From Methyloligella sp. GL2 (GTDB taxonomy: Bacteria > Pseudomonadota > Alphaproteobacteria > Rhizobiales > Methyloligellaceae): a stretch of 64,000 bases of DNA. The stretch covers positions 1,129,501-1,193,500 of the forward strand of contig NZ_CP054476.1 of NCBI RefSeq assembly GCF_013341275.1, written 5' to 3'. Below the pieces are notes generated by a model. The model saw nothing but the letters and a program-made list of their open reading frames with translations, had not been told where the DNA came from and searched no databases. The translations under genes were made by a program, and so were the position numbers. Below, in pieces: positions 55,470 through 64,000 of this stretch. The number at the start of each line of letters is the position of its first letter. Within the stretch, counting starts at the first letter, position 1.

Positions 55470-56771
55470 CTACGATGTGAGGTCGAGAGTGCGAGTTTGG
55501 CGGCGGGCGAGGCTGGCAAGCGCGATCGCCAGCACGGCCAGGGCGATGCCGAAGGCAAAGCCTGCGCCATAGCCGGCCTTGGCGGCGACCATGGTTGCGG
55601 CGCTCGCCGCGCCGATTTCGCCGATCACGTTGATGCTCTTGAACAAGGTGACGTCGGTGCCGGTCTGGTTGCCGCGTGCGGAAAACCGCATGGCGATGGT
55701 GAAGACGGCGACCGCGGCAAGCCCGAGCCCGGCGCCGCCGAGGGCGGCGGCGATCCCTGCTGTGAGCAGGCTCGGCGTAGCGTAGCCGAGAACGAAGCCG
55801 ATCCAGATGAGGAGGGCGAGGGTGCCGACGGCCAGCCCGGTCTGGATGCAGCGCCAGATATTGCCGCGCAGCAATGCCCAGGAACCGGCGCCGCAGCCGA
55901 TGGCGATCATGGCGAGACTGCCGATGGTGGCCACCAGCCCGACCTCGCCGAGGGACCAGCCCTGGTCGACTAGAAACAGCTTGGCGAGGGAGGTCTCGGT
56001 GATATGGGCGGCGGCGTAGAGACCGGCCACGGCGAAGATGGGCAGGAAGTGGGGCCGCTTGACGCTTCGCAGCAGCGAGGCGCCGGCGGAGGTCACTTCC
56101 TTGCCGGGCGCATCTTCGCGCCAGATCAGAACCGGGATGGCGCAAAGCGCCAGAATGGCGACGAGGCCGGCGATGGTCGGGGTGAAGCCGAGATGCTCCA
56201 CCACCAGCAGGGTGCCGGCGCCACCAGTGAGGACGCCGGCCATCATGCCGCCGACGGAAAGCGCATTGGCGCCGATCAGCGCCTTGCCCGTCAGGCGCTC
56301 GGCGGCGAGACCGTCGGTGGCGATATCCTGGGTGGCGCTGACAAAAGAGGCCGCCAGCAGAGCGGCCATGGCGGCTCCCATGGTGGCGCCGCCGAGAGGG
56401 GCGAGCGCCACGGTGCCCATGGCGAGCATCATCAAGATCTGCATGGAGATCAGCCAGGTGCGGCGGCGTCCGAGCGCCGGCAGCCAGCGCGTATCGATCC
56501 ATGGCGCCCAGAGGAATTTGAAGGCCCAGGGAAGTCCCAGAGCCGGCACCCAGGCGATCAGCTCCAGCGGTGCATCCTGGCTGCGCAGCATGGCGGGAAA
56601 GGCCTGGAAGATGAAGCCGAGCGGCACGCCTTGGGCGAAATAGAGCGCGCCGATCAGGACGATCAGCGAGGTCTGGCTGCCGGGCAGGCTGTCCGCCCGC
56701 CCGGCGTCGGCGCTCGTGGTTGCTGAGGTTTGCATGACGTCTTGCATGGTGTTTTGGTTGCGCTCCAGCAT
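55470..56771 (-). CDS. MFS transporter, AmpG/RhtX (FptX)-like siderophore permease
   Basis: 433 residues with about 12 hydrophobic helices: LIVLIGALYFAQGVPLGFIF, LGLPWAFKFLWAPWIDTRW, RRTWLISMQILMMLAMG, SATQDIATDGLAAERL (AmpG-like helix 4 motif) and TLFKSINVIGEIGAASAATM. Coupled to a TonB receptor two bases upstream, it fits RhtX/FptX permeases that carry ferric siderophores across the inner membrane without an ABC system. Without the context it would be called AmpG-like; muropeptide transport is the alternative. Confidence 0.85.
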   Translation of the reverse strand: MLERNQNTMQDVMQTSATTSADAGRADSLPGSQTSLIVLIGALYFAQGVPLGFIFQAFPAMLRSQDAPLELIAWVPALGLPWAFKFLWAPWIDTRWLPALGRRRTWLISMQILMMLAMGTVALAPLGGATMGAAMAALLAASFVSATQDIATDGLAAERLTGKALIGANALSVGGMMAGVLTGGAGTLLVVEHLGFTPTIAGLVAILALCAIPVLIWREDAPGKEVTSAGASLLRSVKRPHFLPIFAVAGLYAAAHITETSLAKLFLVDQGWSLGEVGLVATIGSLAMIAIGCGAGSWALLRGNIWRCIQTGLAVGTLALLIWIGFVLGYATPSLLTAGIAAALGGAGLGLAAVAVFTIAMRFSARGNQTGTDVTLFKSINVIGEIGAASAATMVAAKAGYGAGFAFGIALAVLAIALASLARRQTRTLDLTS

Positions 56772-56773
56772 TT

Positions 56774-58984
56774 CTAGAAGGTCATCTTGGCGCGCATGCC
56801 ATAGGTGCGCGGATCGCCGATGGTGCCCATATCGGCGCCCGGACCGGCGAAGCCGAAGGAGTTCACGACGTATTCCTGATCGGTCAGATTGCTGACGAAG
56901 AGGGAGGCGTCGAGCCGGCCGACGCGATAGCCGGCGGCAAGGTCGACCAGCGTGTAGGTGCCCTGCTCGGCGGTATTGGTGTCGTCCAGATAGTAGCTGC
57001 CGGTGGTGCGGGCCTGGCCGAGGAAATAGAAGCCGGATTCGGTTTCATACTCGGTGCCGTAAGCGGCGGTAAATTCCGGCACATAGCTGATGGTGTTGCC
57101 GCTGAAATTGCCGAGCGGCGAGCGGAAATCGTCATATTCGGCGTTGGTGTAGCCGAAATTGGCGAACAGCTTCACCGCGCGGGTGATCTGATAGGCGCTC
57201 TCCAGCTCCACGCCGTAGGAGCGCGCGCTCTGGGCGTTGCTGAGCCCGAAGGTCGACGGGGAGAGCTGGGTCAGGTTCTGATAGTCGTGGAACTTGGAGT
57301 AGAACACCGAGCCGCCCAGGCCGAGCTTGCCGCCGAGCATCAGCGTCTTCACGCCGAGTTCGAAATTGTCCGATGTCTCGGCATCGTATTCGAAGGCGAA
57401 GGGGCTGAAGGTGCTGGTGCGGGCATTGAAGCCGCCGGGTTTGAAGCCGCGGGCGTATTTGGCGAAATAGGAGACATTCGGGTTGGCGCCGTAGAGCAGC
57501 GAGACCGACGGCGAGAAGGCGGAATAGTCCTCATCGCCTCTGGTGATGCTCGGCGGCGCAAACTCGTTGGAGCCTTTGCGGCCGGCCCAGTCGTAGCGGA
57601 GCCCGGCACCGAGACGGAGCGCGCTGGTCAGCGGCACGGTGACCTCGCCGAAGCCGGAAACGTCGTTGCTGGTGGTCTCGGCGATGGTGGGCGGACCGGC
57701 GGGCGTGCCGTCGTTGAACAGGAAGCCGCCCTCGTAATCCATGGTGGTGCGGGCCAGGAACAGGCCGCCCTTCCAGCCGATCTGGTTCGCCGCATTGTTG
57801 GAGGCGACGCGGAATTCCTGGCTGTAAGTGTCGATATCCTCGTCGGTGGTGCCGATGAAGTCGGCGTAGGGCGCGCCATACTGGCTGGCATCGGCGCGGT
57901 AGCTCCAGGACGAGCCCTGATGGGCCGTCACCGACATGAAGTCGAAGCGGTCGAATTCGGAGCGGACGCGCAAATACTGCATGTCCTGATCGATGTTCTC
58001 GTGGCCGGGCCGGTCGAAATCGACCTTGAACGGATCGGGGTTGTTGAGCGGATCGAGGATGTAGGGATCGGCTTGGTCGCGGAACTTCTCGTAGCGCAGA
58101 CCGAAATCGATGGTGGTGGTGTCGGAGGCGCGCGCCGTCAGCTTGAGGCGGCCGCCGAGGGCGTCCTTGTCGCCATAGGGCTCGCCGGTGGCGACATTGT
58201 CGTAGAAGCCGTCGCGGGTGTCCTTGATGATGTCGCCGCTGGCATAGAGCTTGTCCTGCACCAGCGGGGTGGAAAAGCCGGCGGAGAGCTCATAAGCGTC
58301 GTAATTGCCGAAGCCAGCCGTGCCGTAGGCAGTGGCGATCCGGCTCGGCTCCGGCGTGCGCACGTCGATCACGCCGCCGGCCCGGCTGAAGCCGTAATCG
58401 GAGTTCTGCGGTCCCTTCTTGATGGTGACAGAGTCGAGATTGTTGAACAGGCTGACGCGGCTCAGCGAGGTGAGCGCCGGCACGTCGTCGAAGTAATAGG
58501 CGACGCTCGGCAGGATTTCCGGCGCGGATTGGTAATTCGGCTCGCGGATGCCGCGCACGCTGAACTGGGTCATGCGGTTGCCGCCGCCGTCGAAGGCGGT
58601 GAAGTTCGGCGAGGTGCCGCTCAAATCGCGTAAGTCGCGGACGTTCTCCTGTTCCAGAAGGGACTGATCCAGAATGGTGAGCGAGCTGGGAAAATCGCGC
58701 GTCGCGTTGTAGTCCTCGGCGATCGTGCCGACCGGAGCCGGCTCTTGGAGCGGCTCGGCAACGGCAGGTGCCGCGCGGCTGGCTGAGGCCGGACGGGCCG
58801 GCCTCCGGCTGGCTTGCGGGCTGCCATCTTCGACCACGATCGGGTCGAGAACGATGGACTCGTCCTCGGCGCTTTGCGCGTAAGCGGCGCCGGCCGAGAA
58901 GGTCAGACTTGCGGACAGAATCAGGCTTGCAGACAGAAGAAATCCCAGCGGCGCACCTGCGCCGCCTCGCGAACCGAAATGCAT
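56774..58984 (-). CDS. TonB-dependent outer-membrane receptor, ferric-siderophore type
   Basis: 736 residues: signal peptide (MHFGSRGGAGAPLGFLLSAS ... AYAQS), an N-terminal TonB-box-like DESIVLDPIVVEDG, a plug domain (LTILDQSLLEQENVRDLRDL, FSVRGIREPNYQSAP, VTIKKGPQNSDYG) and a 22-strand barrel ending in Phe (TYGMRAKMTF). ATG 58984 is chosen because GGGGGAC precedes it and the signal peptide starts there. It is the first gene of the uptake operon. The AraC-type gene upstream on the same strand is likely its regulator. Which siderophore is bound cannot be seen. Confidence 0.92.
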   Translation of the reverse strand: MHFGSRGGAGAPLGFLLSASLILSASLTFSAGAAYAQSAEDESIVLDPIVVEDGSPQASRRPARPASASRAAPAVAEPLQEPAPVGTIAEDYNATRDFPSSLTILDQSLLEQENVRDLRDLSGTSPNFTAFDGGGNRMTQFSVRGIREPNYQSAPEILPSVAYYFDDVPALTSLSRVSLFNNLDSVTIKKGPQNSDYGFSRAGGVIDVRTPEPSRIATAYGTAGFGNYDAYELSAGFSTPLVQDKLYASGDIIKDTRDGFYDNVATGEPYGDKDALGGRLKLTARASDTTTIDFGLRYEKFRDQADPYILDPLNNPDPFKVDFDRPGHENIDQDMQYLRVRSEFDRFDFMSVTAHQGSSWSYRADASQYGAPYADFIGTTDEDIDTYSQEFRVASNNAANQIGWKGGLFLARTTMDYEGGFLFNDGTPAGPPTIAETTSNDVSGFGEVTVPLTSALRLGAGLRYDWAGRKGSNEFAPPSITRGDEDYSAFSPSVSLLYGANPNVSYFAKYARGFKPGGFNARTSTFSPFAFEYDAETSDNFELGVKTLMLGGKLGLGGSVFYSKFHDYQNLTQLSPSTFGLSNAQSARSYGVELESAYQITRAVKLFANFGYTNAEYDDFRSPLGNFSGNTISYVPEFTAAYGTEYETESGFYFLGQARTTGSYYLDDTNTAEQGTYTLVDLAAGYRVGRLDASLFVSNLTDQEYVVNSFGFAGPGADMGTIGDPRTYGMRAKMTF

Positions 58985-59171
58985 AACGTCCCCCAAAAGC
59001 GTTCGTTTTATTGGTGCCCAATCGAGCATTTCGGTTCGAAGCGCGGCAATGGCGGGGAGATTCGGGTTCCCGACTGAATTGTTTGGGAAACGGTCAAAAG
59101 CCTGCGGTAAGGGGCTGGAATCTTGAATCTTTCCAAAGACCGGAGCAGGGCTGCGGTGGAATACGCCACCG

Positions 59172-60023
59172 CTAGAGCGGCGTCTTGCGGGCCGCCGTCA
59201 GGGCGCTCGGCGGGATGCCGAAACGGCGCCGGAACTCGGTGGAGAAATGCGAGGGCTGGTAGCCGCAGGCATAAGCCGCCTGGGCGACGGTGACGTCGCC
59301 GTTCTCCAGCAGAAGATGGGCCTGCTCGAGCCGCTGGGTCTTGACGAAAGCGTAGACCGAGGCGCCGAACAGCGCCTTGAAGCCGATGCCCAATTTCCGC
59401 GCGTTCAGGCCGACGATGCGGGCGAGCTCGGGGACGGCCGGCGGGTTCTCCAAATTTTCGAGCAGAATGGCGCGGGCATCGTAAAGCCGCTTGATGTCAT
59501 GGGACCGTCCCAGTCCGGCGTCGCTCGTCTGCGGCTGATCGGCGGCGGCTTGCAGCACCACGGAGACGAGTTCCATGGCCTTGCCGGTCAGGTAGAGCTT
59601 GCGGGCGGTGCCGGTGAGCGGGCAGCCGAGCATCTGCCAGGACAGCGCATGGCCGATCGCGTTGGGCAGGCGGCCGGCCAAGCTTCGCGGCGCCGGTGCG
59701 GTCATGGCCAGACCTTCGGGGCCGACGGTCTCCTCGACCGCATCGGGCAGGATGCGCACGAAGGCGGCGGAGAGCGGCCCGGTGCGGAGCGGCACGTGTT
59801 CGTTCTGACGGGGCTCCTCGATCCAGAAACTGCAGAGCGCGGTCTCGGCGCTGCCGAACCATTCGCGCCTGTCCTCGCCGCCGCTAAGCGTTGCCAAAGC
59901 GCCTTGGGCGAGGGCGCCGCACCACAGGCCCGCCGGGACCGTCGTAGTCCAGCTCTCGCCCTGGCTGTGGGTTTCGTCCGAAAGGGCGATCTCCAGGCCT
60001 GCGGATTGAATGAATTCGCTCAA
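59172..60023 (-). CDS. AraC-family regulator, PchR-like
   Basis: 283 residues. The C-terminal double HTH reads PPAVPELARIVGLNARKLGIGFKALFG and QRLEQAHLLLENGDVTVAQAAYACGYQPSHFSTEFRRRFG, then IPPSAL. The N-terminal 170 residues are a variable ligand domain with no transmembrane part. Regulators of this layout beside TonB receptor and RhtX/FptX genes (PchR is the model) bind the ferric siderophore and activate uptake. It lies 187 bases upstream of the receptor gene on the same strand. Confidence 0.87.
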   Translation of the reverse strand: MSEFIQSAGLEIALSDETHSQGESWTTTVPAGLWCGALAQGALATLSGGEDRREWFGSAETALCSFWIEEPRQNEHVPLRTGPLSAAFVRILPDAVEETVGPEGLAMTAPAPRSLAGRLPNAIGHALSWQMLGCPLTGTARKLYLTGKAMELVSVVLQAAADQPQTSDAGLGRSHDIKRLYDARAILLENLENPPAVPELARIVGLNARKLGIGFKALFGASVYAFVKTQRLEQAHLLLENGDVTVAQAAYACGYQPSHFSTEFRRRFGIPPSALTAARKTPL

Positions 60024-60272
60024 GAAAGAGCTGTCCCTTGCAATTGTCGCATTGGATAGAAGGGGACAGCGTATCGTGGCGCGCCGTCTGCCGACATTGA
60101 AATGTCCTCAGCAAGATAGATGAACGGACGTCAAAGGCGCGGTGCCGTTCGCATTGCCGCGCCCTCCGGTGCGCTTTCATTGGCGCCGACAGCGCAGCGT
60201 CATAGTCTCCTCTTATCGTTTGCGGTGCCGGCTGCGCGGGATGCGGCCGAAATTGAATCTGAGGAGGTTTCG

Positions 60273-61064
60273 ATGCGTGCGGTATGGACTTTGATTGGCG
60301 CGGCGGTGCTGACGGCCGCAATGGGCGCCACGTTGGGCGCAAGCGCTGCGCAGGCCGAGCCGACCGAGATCACGGTCCGGGTGCTGGGCAAGGATTCCAA
60401 ATTCATCGGCTCCAGCCTCGGCGGCATGCGGGTGGTGTTGCGCGATGCGCAGACCGGCGAGGTGCTGGCCAGCGGCTTCACCAGCGGGGGCACCGGCAAC
60501 ACCGAGCTTCTGATGCATCAGGATCGCGGGCGCCGGGCGGTGCTGTCCGACGATAGCGCGGCCAAGTTCAGCGCGACCCTGGACCTCGATATGCCGACGC
60601 TGATCGAGGCGGAGGCGTTCGGTCCGGCCGGCCAGCCGCAAAGCGCCGCCCGGGCCAGCGCGACGCAATGGGTGATCCCGGGTCATCCGCTGACCGGCGG
60701 CGATGGCTGGGTGCTGGAAGTGCCGGGCTTCATCGTCGACGTGCTCGCCCCGCCGGCCCATGTGAAGCTCTCGCCGGAGGTCGAATCGGTCGAGGTGAAG
60801 GCCAATGTGATGATGATGTGCGGCTGCCCGATTACCCCTGGCGGGCTGTGGGACGCCGATGCCTATGAGGTGAAAGCAATCGTCAAACATGACGGCAAGG
60901 TCGTCGATACCGTGGCGCTCGACTATGCGGGCGAGGCCAGCCAGTTCGCCACAACCTTGCCGATCAAGGCACCGGGCACCTACGAGCTGACGGTCTATGC
61001 CTTTGATCCTGCAAACGGAAATACCGGTCTCGATCGCACCACTTTTATCGCCACGGAAGGCTGA
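60273..61064 (+). CDS. Periplasmic protein with MMM-CGC motif, function unknown
   Basis: 263 residues starting at ATG 60273 with a GAGGAGG site five bases upstream. A signal peptide is clear (RAVWTLIGAAVLTAAMGATL, then ASAAQA). Two beta-rich repeats can be guessed (VRVLGKDSKFIGSSLGGMRVVLRD; EVKAIVKHDGKVVDTVALDY). A conserved-looking metal-type motif M180-M-M-C183-G-C185-PITPGG sits in the middle. Cys and Met together suggest copper or another soft metal. It is upstream of a Cys/His-rich small protein and a bd-like oxidase, so a role in oxidase metal supply is possible. I do not recognise the family. Confidence 0.75.
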   Translation: MRAVWTLIGAAVLTAAMGATLGASAAQAEPTEITVRVLGKDSKFIGSSLGGMRVVLRDAQTGEVLASGFTSGGTGNTELLMHQDRGRRAVLSDDSAAKFSATLDLDMPTLIEAEAFGPAGQPQSAARASATQWVIPGHPLTGGDGWVLEVPGFIVDVLAPPAHVKLSPEVESVEVKANVMMMCGCPITPGGLWDADAYEVKAIVKHDGKVVDTVALDYAGEASQFATTLPIKAPGTYELTVYAFDPANGNTGLDRTTFIATEG

Positions 61065-61144
61065 GAATCGCCCCCTGAGGCGTTTCGTAGCGGTCACGCA
61101 TTTGTCGCAGTGGCGCGCCTAAAAGCTCGGCGTAGTCTCGCTTT

Positions 61145-61540
61145 GTGGTTGAGCTGAGATCGAAAACATGTGGGTGCCTTGCCATCGTCGCGCTTTATGC
61201 GGCGGTGGCGTTTCTGCTGCCGTTTTCGCACAAGGTCGCCGATTTCCACGCTGCCGCGCAGCTTGCAGGTCCGGTTCTCGCGGATGGCAGCTTCCCGGCG
61301 ATGTGCGGTCGCAAGGCCAGTTCTCCCGCACCTCACTATCCTGCCGACGAGAAGAGCTGCCCCAAGTTCTGCGACTCCTGCCGCCACGCGGCTGGGCATG
61401 GGCAGCAATGGCTGCTCGGCGTTGCGCCGGATGCGGGGCCGATCGCCTCGGTGCAGCTGGCCTACCTGCCCCATGTGGAGCAGGGCAACGGCCACCACTT
61501 CCCCTATGATGGCCAGTCGCGGGCGCCGCCGCGCGTCTGA
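61145..61540 (+). CDS. Small secreted Cys/His-rich protein, DUF2946-like
   Basis: 131 residues with GTG 61145 as start. One N-terminal hydrophobic segment (CLAIVALYAAVAFLLPFSH), then DGSFPAMCGRK, then KSCPKFCDSCRHAAGHGQQWLL. The AMC and CPxCxxC-like pattern after a signal anchor is like DUF2946 proteins, often found near metal-uptake or respiratory genes. There is no strong ribosome site and the tail is low complexity, so the start is uncertain. The frame's protein-like composition and the conserved Cys pattern support it as real. Confidence 0.6.
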   Translation: MVELRSKTCGCLAIVALYAAVAFLLPFSHKVADFHAAAQLAGPVLADGSFPAMCGRKASSPAPHYPADEKSCPKFCDSCRHAAGHGQQWLLGVAPDAGPIASVQLAYLPHVEQGNGHHFPYDGQSRAPPRV

Positions 61541-61766
61541 CCGGCGTTCGCCTTTCCTGAAATCCATCTGTCTCTAGCGCTGCCGGGCAGCGTGGCCGGT
61601 CTTCCCTCCGGCCAGCACCGGGGCTGTCGAGCCGCCTTGTCTTCGGGGCTGCAGACGCCGGCACAACGACGCGTGATTTCGGGGCTTTGGGGACGTCAAT
61701 AACGGCGGTGCGTCAACGCTAACGCGCTGATCGCAGATTAGATTTTCAATTCAAGGATTCATCGAC
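61541..61766. other. Leader region of the bd-like oxidase operon
   Basis: 226 bases. The 3' part (61680-61750) is AT-richer with likely promoter elements. A GCCGG-rich inverted repeat (GGCCGG ... CCGGCC around 61591-61613) may end the upstream gene. No operator was recognised. Confidence 0.35.
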
Positions 61767-63170
61767 ATGCTCGGCATGTATCCGACTTTTTATGTGCCCT
61801 ATATCGGCTCTGCCTGGGTGATGGGCATTATCGGCGTGATCCACGTGGTCGCGTCGCATACCTCGGTGGGGGCGTCGTTCCTGTTCGCCGCGTTGGAGAC
61901 CAAGGCTTATCGCGATGACGAGCCGCAGATCATGGTCTTCATCAAGCGCTATGGCGTCTTCCTGCTGGTGTTTTCCTATATCATCGGCTCGATCACAGGT
62001 CCCGGCATCTGGTACGCCATTACGGTTGCCAGCCCGCGTGGCGTCAGCGGCCTGATCCATAACTTCGTGTGGGTGTGGGCGGCCGAATGGGTATTCTTCA
62101 CCGTCGAGGTGATCGGCGTCTATGCGCTGGTCTATCTGATCGGCAAGGTCGACAAGCTCACCCATCTGAAGCTCACCTGGTCCTTCGCGCTGGCCTCCTG
62201 GGCGACGATGCTGCTCATCGTCGGCATCCTGTCCTTCATGATGTGGCCCGGCAGCGAGAACTGGTACCAGACCGGGTCGACCAACGACGCCTTCTACAAC
62301 ATCAACTTCTTCGCCCATCTCGGGGTGCGGACCGGGTCGATGTTCGTGATGGCGGCTGTCGTGGGATTCCTGGTCGCGGCCGGGATCAAGGACCCCGACT
62401 TGAAGCGCAGCGTGGTCCGCATCATCGCGCCGATCGGACTGCTCGGCGGCTTCTTCTCGGTGATGATGTTCTTCTATTACCTGCGGACGCTGCCGGATAA
62501 TGCGACCGTCCTGCTCAACTCGTATCTCGTGCCGCAATACGGCAAGGCGATGATCTTCGTCTTCCTGGCGACGACGGCCTATCTGCTGTTCGTTTGGTGG
62601 AAGCCTCAGTGGCTGAAGCTTGGCATCGCAGTGCCGATGTTCCTGGTGATCTCGGTTCTTGGTGTCTGGCCGGAAGAGCGGATGCGCGAGACCATGCGCA
62701 AGCCGTATGTCGCCGGGCAGTACATCTATTCCAATCAGGTGTTGGCCCGCGACGTGCCGGGCAAGGGGATCGAGGGCGAGGTCGACAAGATCGCCGAGAA
62801 GGGGCTGCTGCAACTGCATCCCTTCATCCCCGAGCAGCTCCGTACCATTACCCCGGAGAACAAGCTGCAAGTCGGTGAAGTGCTGGCCAAGGTCGCTTGC
62901 GCGAACTGCCACGCCTTGGAGCCGGGTGCGCCGTTGCGCAACATTCCGGACAAGTTCCATGGCGCTACGGACGAAGATCTGATCGCGGCCTTTATCGGCG
63001 GTCCGCTCAAGCACGGTGCCATCCCGTATATGCCGCGCATCGATCTGCCTCAGCCGGAGGTGGATGCCATCGCCGCCTATATCGCCTCGGTCAATCAGAA
63101 CCGGCCCAAGGCGGCGGGCGATGAAGAGGCGGGCACCCCCACAGCTCTTCTCGAAAAGAAGGACAACTAG
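61767..63170 (+). CDS. Cytochrome bd-like oxidase subunit I with C-terminal cytochrome c domain
   Basis: 467 residues. Residues 1-320 are a polytopic membrane domain of the bd-oxidase subunit I superfamily: YIGSAWVMGIIGVIHVVASHTSVGASFLFAALE (axial His candidates and conserved Glu), GSITGPGIWYAI, IHNFVWVWAAEWVFFTVEVIGVY and NINFFAHLGVRTGSMFV. The periplasmic Q-loop of classical CydA is not apparent. Residues about 365-445 are a class I cytochrome c with C378-A-N-C381-H382 and distal Met M422 in YMPRIDLP. Such fusions are known among CydA-like oxygen reductases that may take electrons from cytochrome c rather than quinol. The downstream gene (2 bases) is its membrane partner. Confidence 0.85.
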   Translation: MLGMYPTFYVPYIGSAWVMGIIGVIHVVASHTSVGASFLFAALETKAYRDDEPQIMVFIKRYGVFLLVFSYIIGSITGPGIWYAITVASPRGVSGLIHNFVWVWAAEWVFFTVEVIGVYALVYLIGKVDKLTHLKLTWSFALASWATMLLIVGILSFMMWPGSENWYQTGSTNDAFYNINFFAHLGVRTGSMFVMAAVVGFLVAAGIKDPDLKRSVVRIIAPIGLLGGFFSVMMFFYYLRTLPDNATVLLNSYLVPQYGKAMIFVFLATTAYLLFVWWKPQWLKLGIAVPMFLVISVLGVWPEERMRETMRKPYVAGQYIYSNQVLARDVPGKGIEGEVDKIAEKGLLQLHPFIPEQLRTITPENKLQVGEVLAKVACANCHALEPGAPLRNIPDKFHGATDEDLIAAFIGGPLKHGAIPYMPRIDLPQPEVDAIAAYIASVNQNRPKAAGDEEAGTPTALLEKKDN

Positions 63171-63172
63171 TC

Positions 63173-64000
63173 ATGGATATCGGAACCGTTATGAACACGA
63201 TGCGGGATCCGGCTGGGATTCCCGCTCCGGTGGAGCTTTTCCGCATCCTGATGATCGCCACCTGGGTATTCCATATCGCCTTTGTGGTTCTCGCGCTGGG
63301 TGCGGCGAGCCTCGCGATCTACGCGTTTTGGCGGCGTGAGCAGAGCCCATACTGGACCGGGATTTCCATCGCGATGACCAAGGTCGCGAAGGTCAGCGTC
63401 TCGCTTCTGATCGTGCTGGGCGTTGCGCCGCTACTGTTCACGCAGGTGATCTACGATCCGCAGTGGTACGCCTCCAACGTGCTTTCGGCGCGATGGGCGA
63501 TCGCCTTCATTTTCACGCTGATCGTCGCCTATTGCCTGTGGTTCGCCTTCTATTACGGCAATAAGGAAGTGGCGAAGCGCCATATCGGCTTTTATGCCGT
63601 GATCGCGCTCCTCTTGTTCCTGCTGGACGGGCTGATCATGCACGTTCTGTCCTATCAGGCGATCCTGCCGGGACAATGGATGGGCTGGTACGCACCGAAT
63701 GGCGAGCTCGATATGAGCGGCGCGCATCTGCATGCGATGCAATGGCCGCGCTATCTGTTCATCATCTCGCTCTCGGCGCCGGCCGTCGGCTTCTATCTGA
63801 TCGCTTACGACGATTATCTGAAACGGCGTCGGGATCAGAATCCGGATTATCTCGCCTTCGCGCGCAGGCTCGGGCAGCGCATTGCCCAATACGGGCTCAT
63901 CGTGTCGCTGGCGCTGTTCGTCTGGTGGCAGTTCGACAACCCGGCGAGCACCGGGCTGGTCTGGCTACCCGGCGGCTGGGCCGTGGCTGCGGCGCTGGCG
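63173..64000 (+). CDS. Membrane subunit II of the bd-like oxidase, truncated by window end
   Basis: Open from ATG 63173 to the last base of the window (276 codons, no stop). Start MDIGTVMNTMRDPAGIPAPVELFRIL, then hydrophobic helices LMIATWVFHIAFVVLALGAA, VSVSLLIVLGVAPLLFTQVI, WAIAFIFTLIVAYCLWFAFY, IGFYAVIALLLFLLDGLIMH and ISLSAPAVGFYLIA. It also has His residues in HLHAMQWPRY. It is not classical CydB by motif, but is a polytopic partner directly behind the subunit I-like gene, as expected for the divergent bd-like families with two related membrane subunits. The gene continues beyond 64000. Confidence 0.75.
   Translation, partial: MDIGTVMNTMRDPAGIPAPVELFRILMIATWVFHIAFVVLALGAASLAIYAFWRREQSPYWTGISIAMTKVAKVSVSLLIVLGVAPLLFTQVIYDPQWYASNVLSARWAIAFIFTLIVAYCLWFAFYYGNKEVAKRHIGFYAVIALLLFLLDGLIMHVLSYQAILPGQWMGWYAPNGELDMSGAHLHAMQWPRYLFIISLSAPAVGFYLIAYDDYLKRRRDQNPDYLAFARRLGQRIAQYGLIVSLALFVWWQFDNPASTGLVWLPGGWAVAAALA

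Overview
The window is GC-rich chromosomal DNA from an alphaproteobacterium. The evidence is CtrA together with its inhibitor SciP, a FliJ of the Caulobacter type beside ctrA, a che operon in alphaproteobacterial order, a Rhodobacter-type PmtA, a fused transaldolase/glucose-6-phosphate isomerase and a two-domain ProW. I cannot name the genus.

Layout. 1-3003: end of a chemotaxis operon (cheA-W-Y-B-R). 3122-8366: cell-cycle and housekeeping block (ctrA, fliJ, yajQ-type gene, sciP, mnmA, pmtA, tRNA-Met). 8351-11563: two small integrated units in tandem at the tRNA 3' end, sharing terminal sequences but carrying different cargo and no integrase. 11636-38197: the most unusual part, a coenzyme F420 and nicotinamide/PRPP island. 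38464-41404: glutarate-type acyl-CoA genes. 41487-45907: betaine/proline-type ABC importer. 46444-54923: a catabolic cluster (two-domain AsnC regulator, hydrolase, flavin-dependent monooxygenase with flavin reductase, amidohydrolase, EthD-like protein, CobW GTPase, aldehyde dehydrogenase). 55021-60023: siderophore-type uptake (cupin, MFS permease, TonB receptor, AraC regulator). 60273-64000: two periplasmic/secreted proteins and a cytochrome bd-like oxidase whose subunit I carries a C-terminal haem c domain; its partner subunit runs off the window.

The F420 island. The minus-strand operon cofD-fgd-tal/pgi-gnd-pgl puts an F420-dependent glucose-6-phosphate dehydrogenase, with all six catalytic and phosphate-binding residues of the mycobacterial enzyme, in front of the rest of the pentose phosphate pathway. 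FO synthase (fbiC), cofC and cofE complete the F420 pathway except for an obvious dehydro-F420-0 reductase. Interleaved are two nearly identical nicotinamide phosphoribosyltransferase genes, a PRPP synthetase, a ribokinase-type kinase, an aldehyde dehydrogenase, a split-barrel flavin/F420-type protein, a HAD phosphatase, an amidotransferase-like protein and a LacI-family repressor.

A palindrome TGAAACGWTTCR occurs at six promoter or start positions, one for each transcription unit of the island. This suggests that the local LacI-family protein controls F420 synthesis, F420 reduction by glucose 6-phosphate, and NMN/PRPP supply as one regulon. The two nicotinamide phosphoribosyltransferase genes lie in 1498-bp direct repeats 16.7 kb apart and bracket most of the island.
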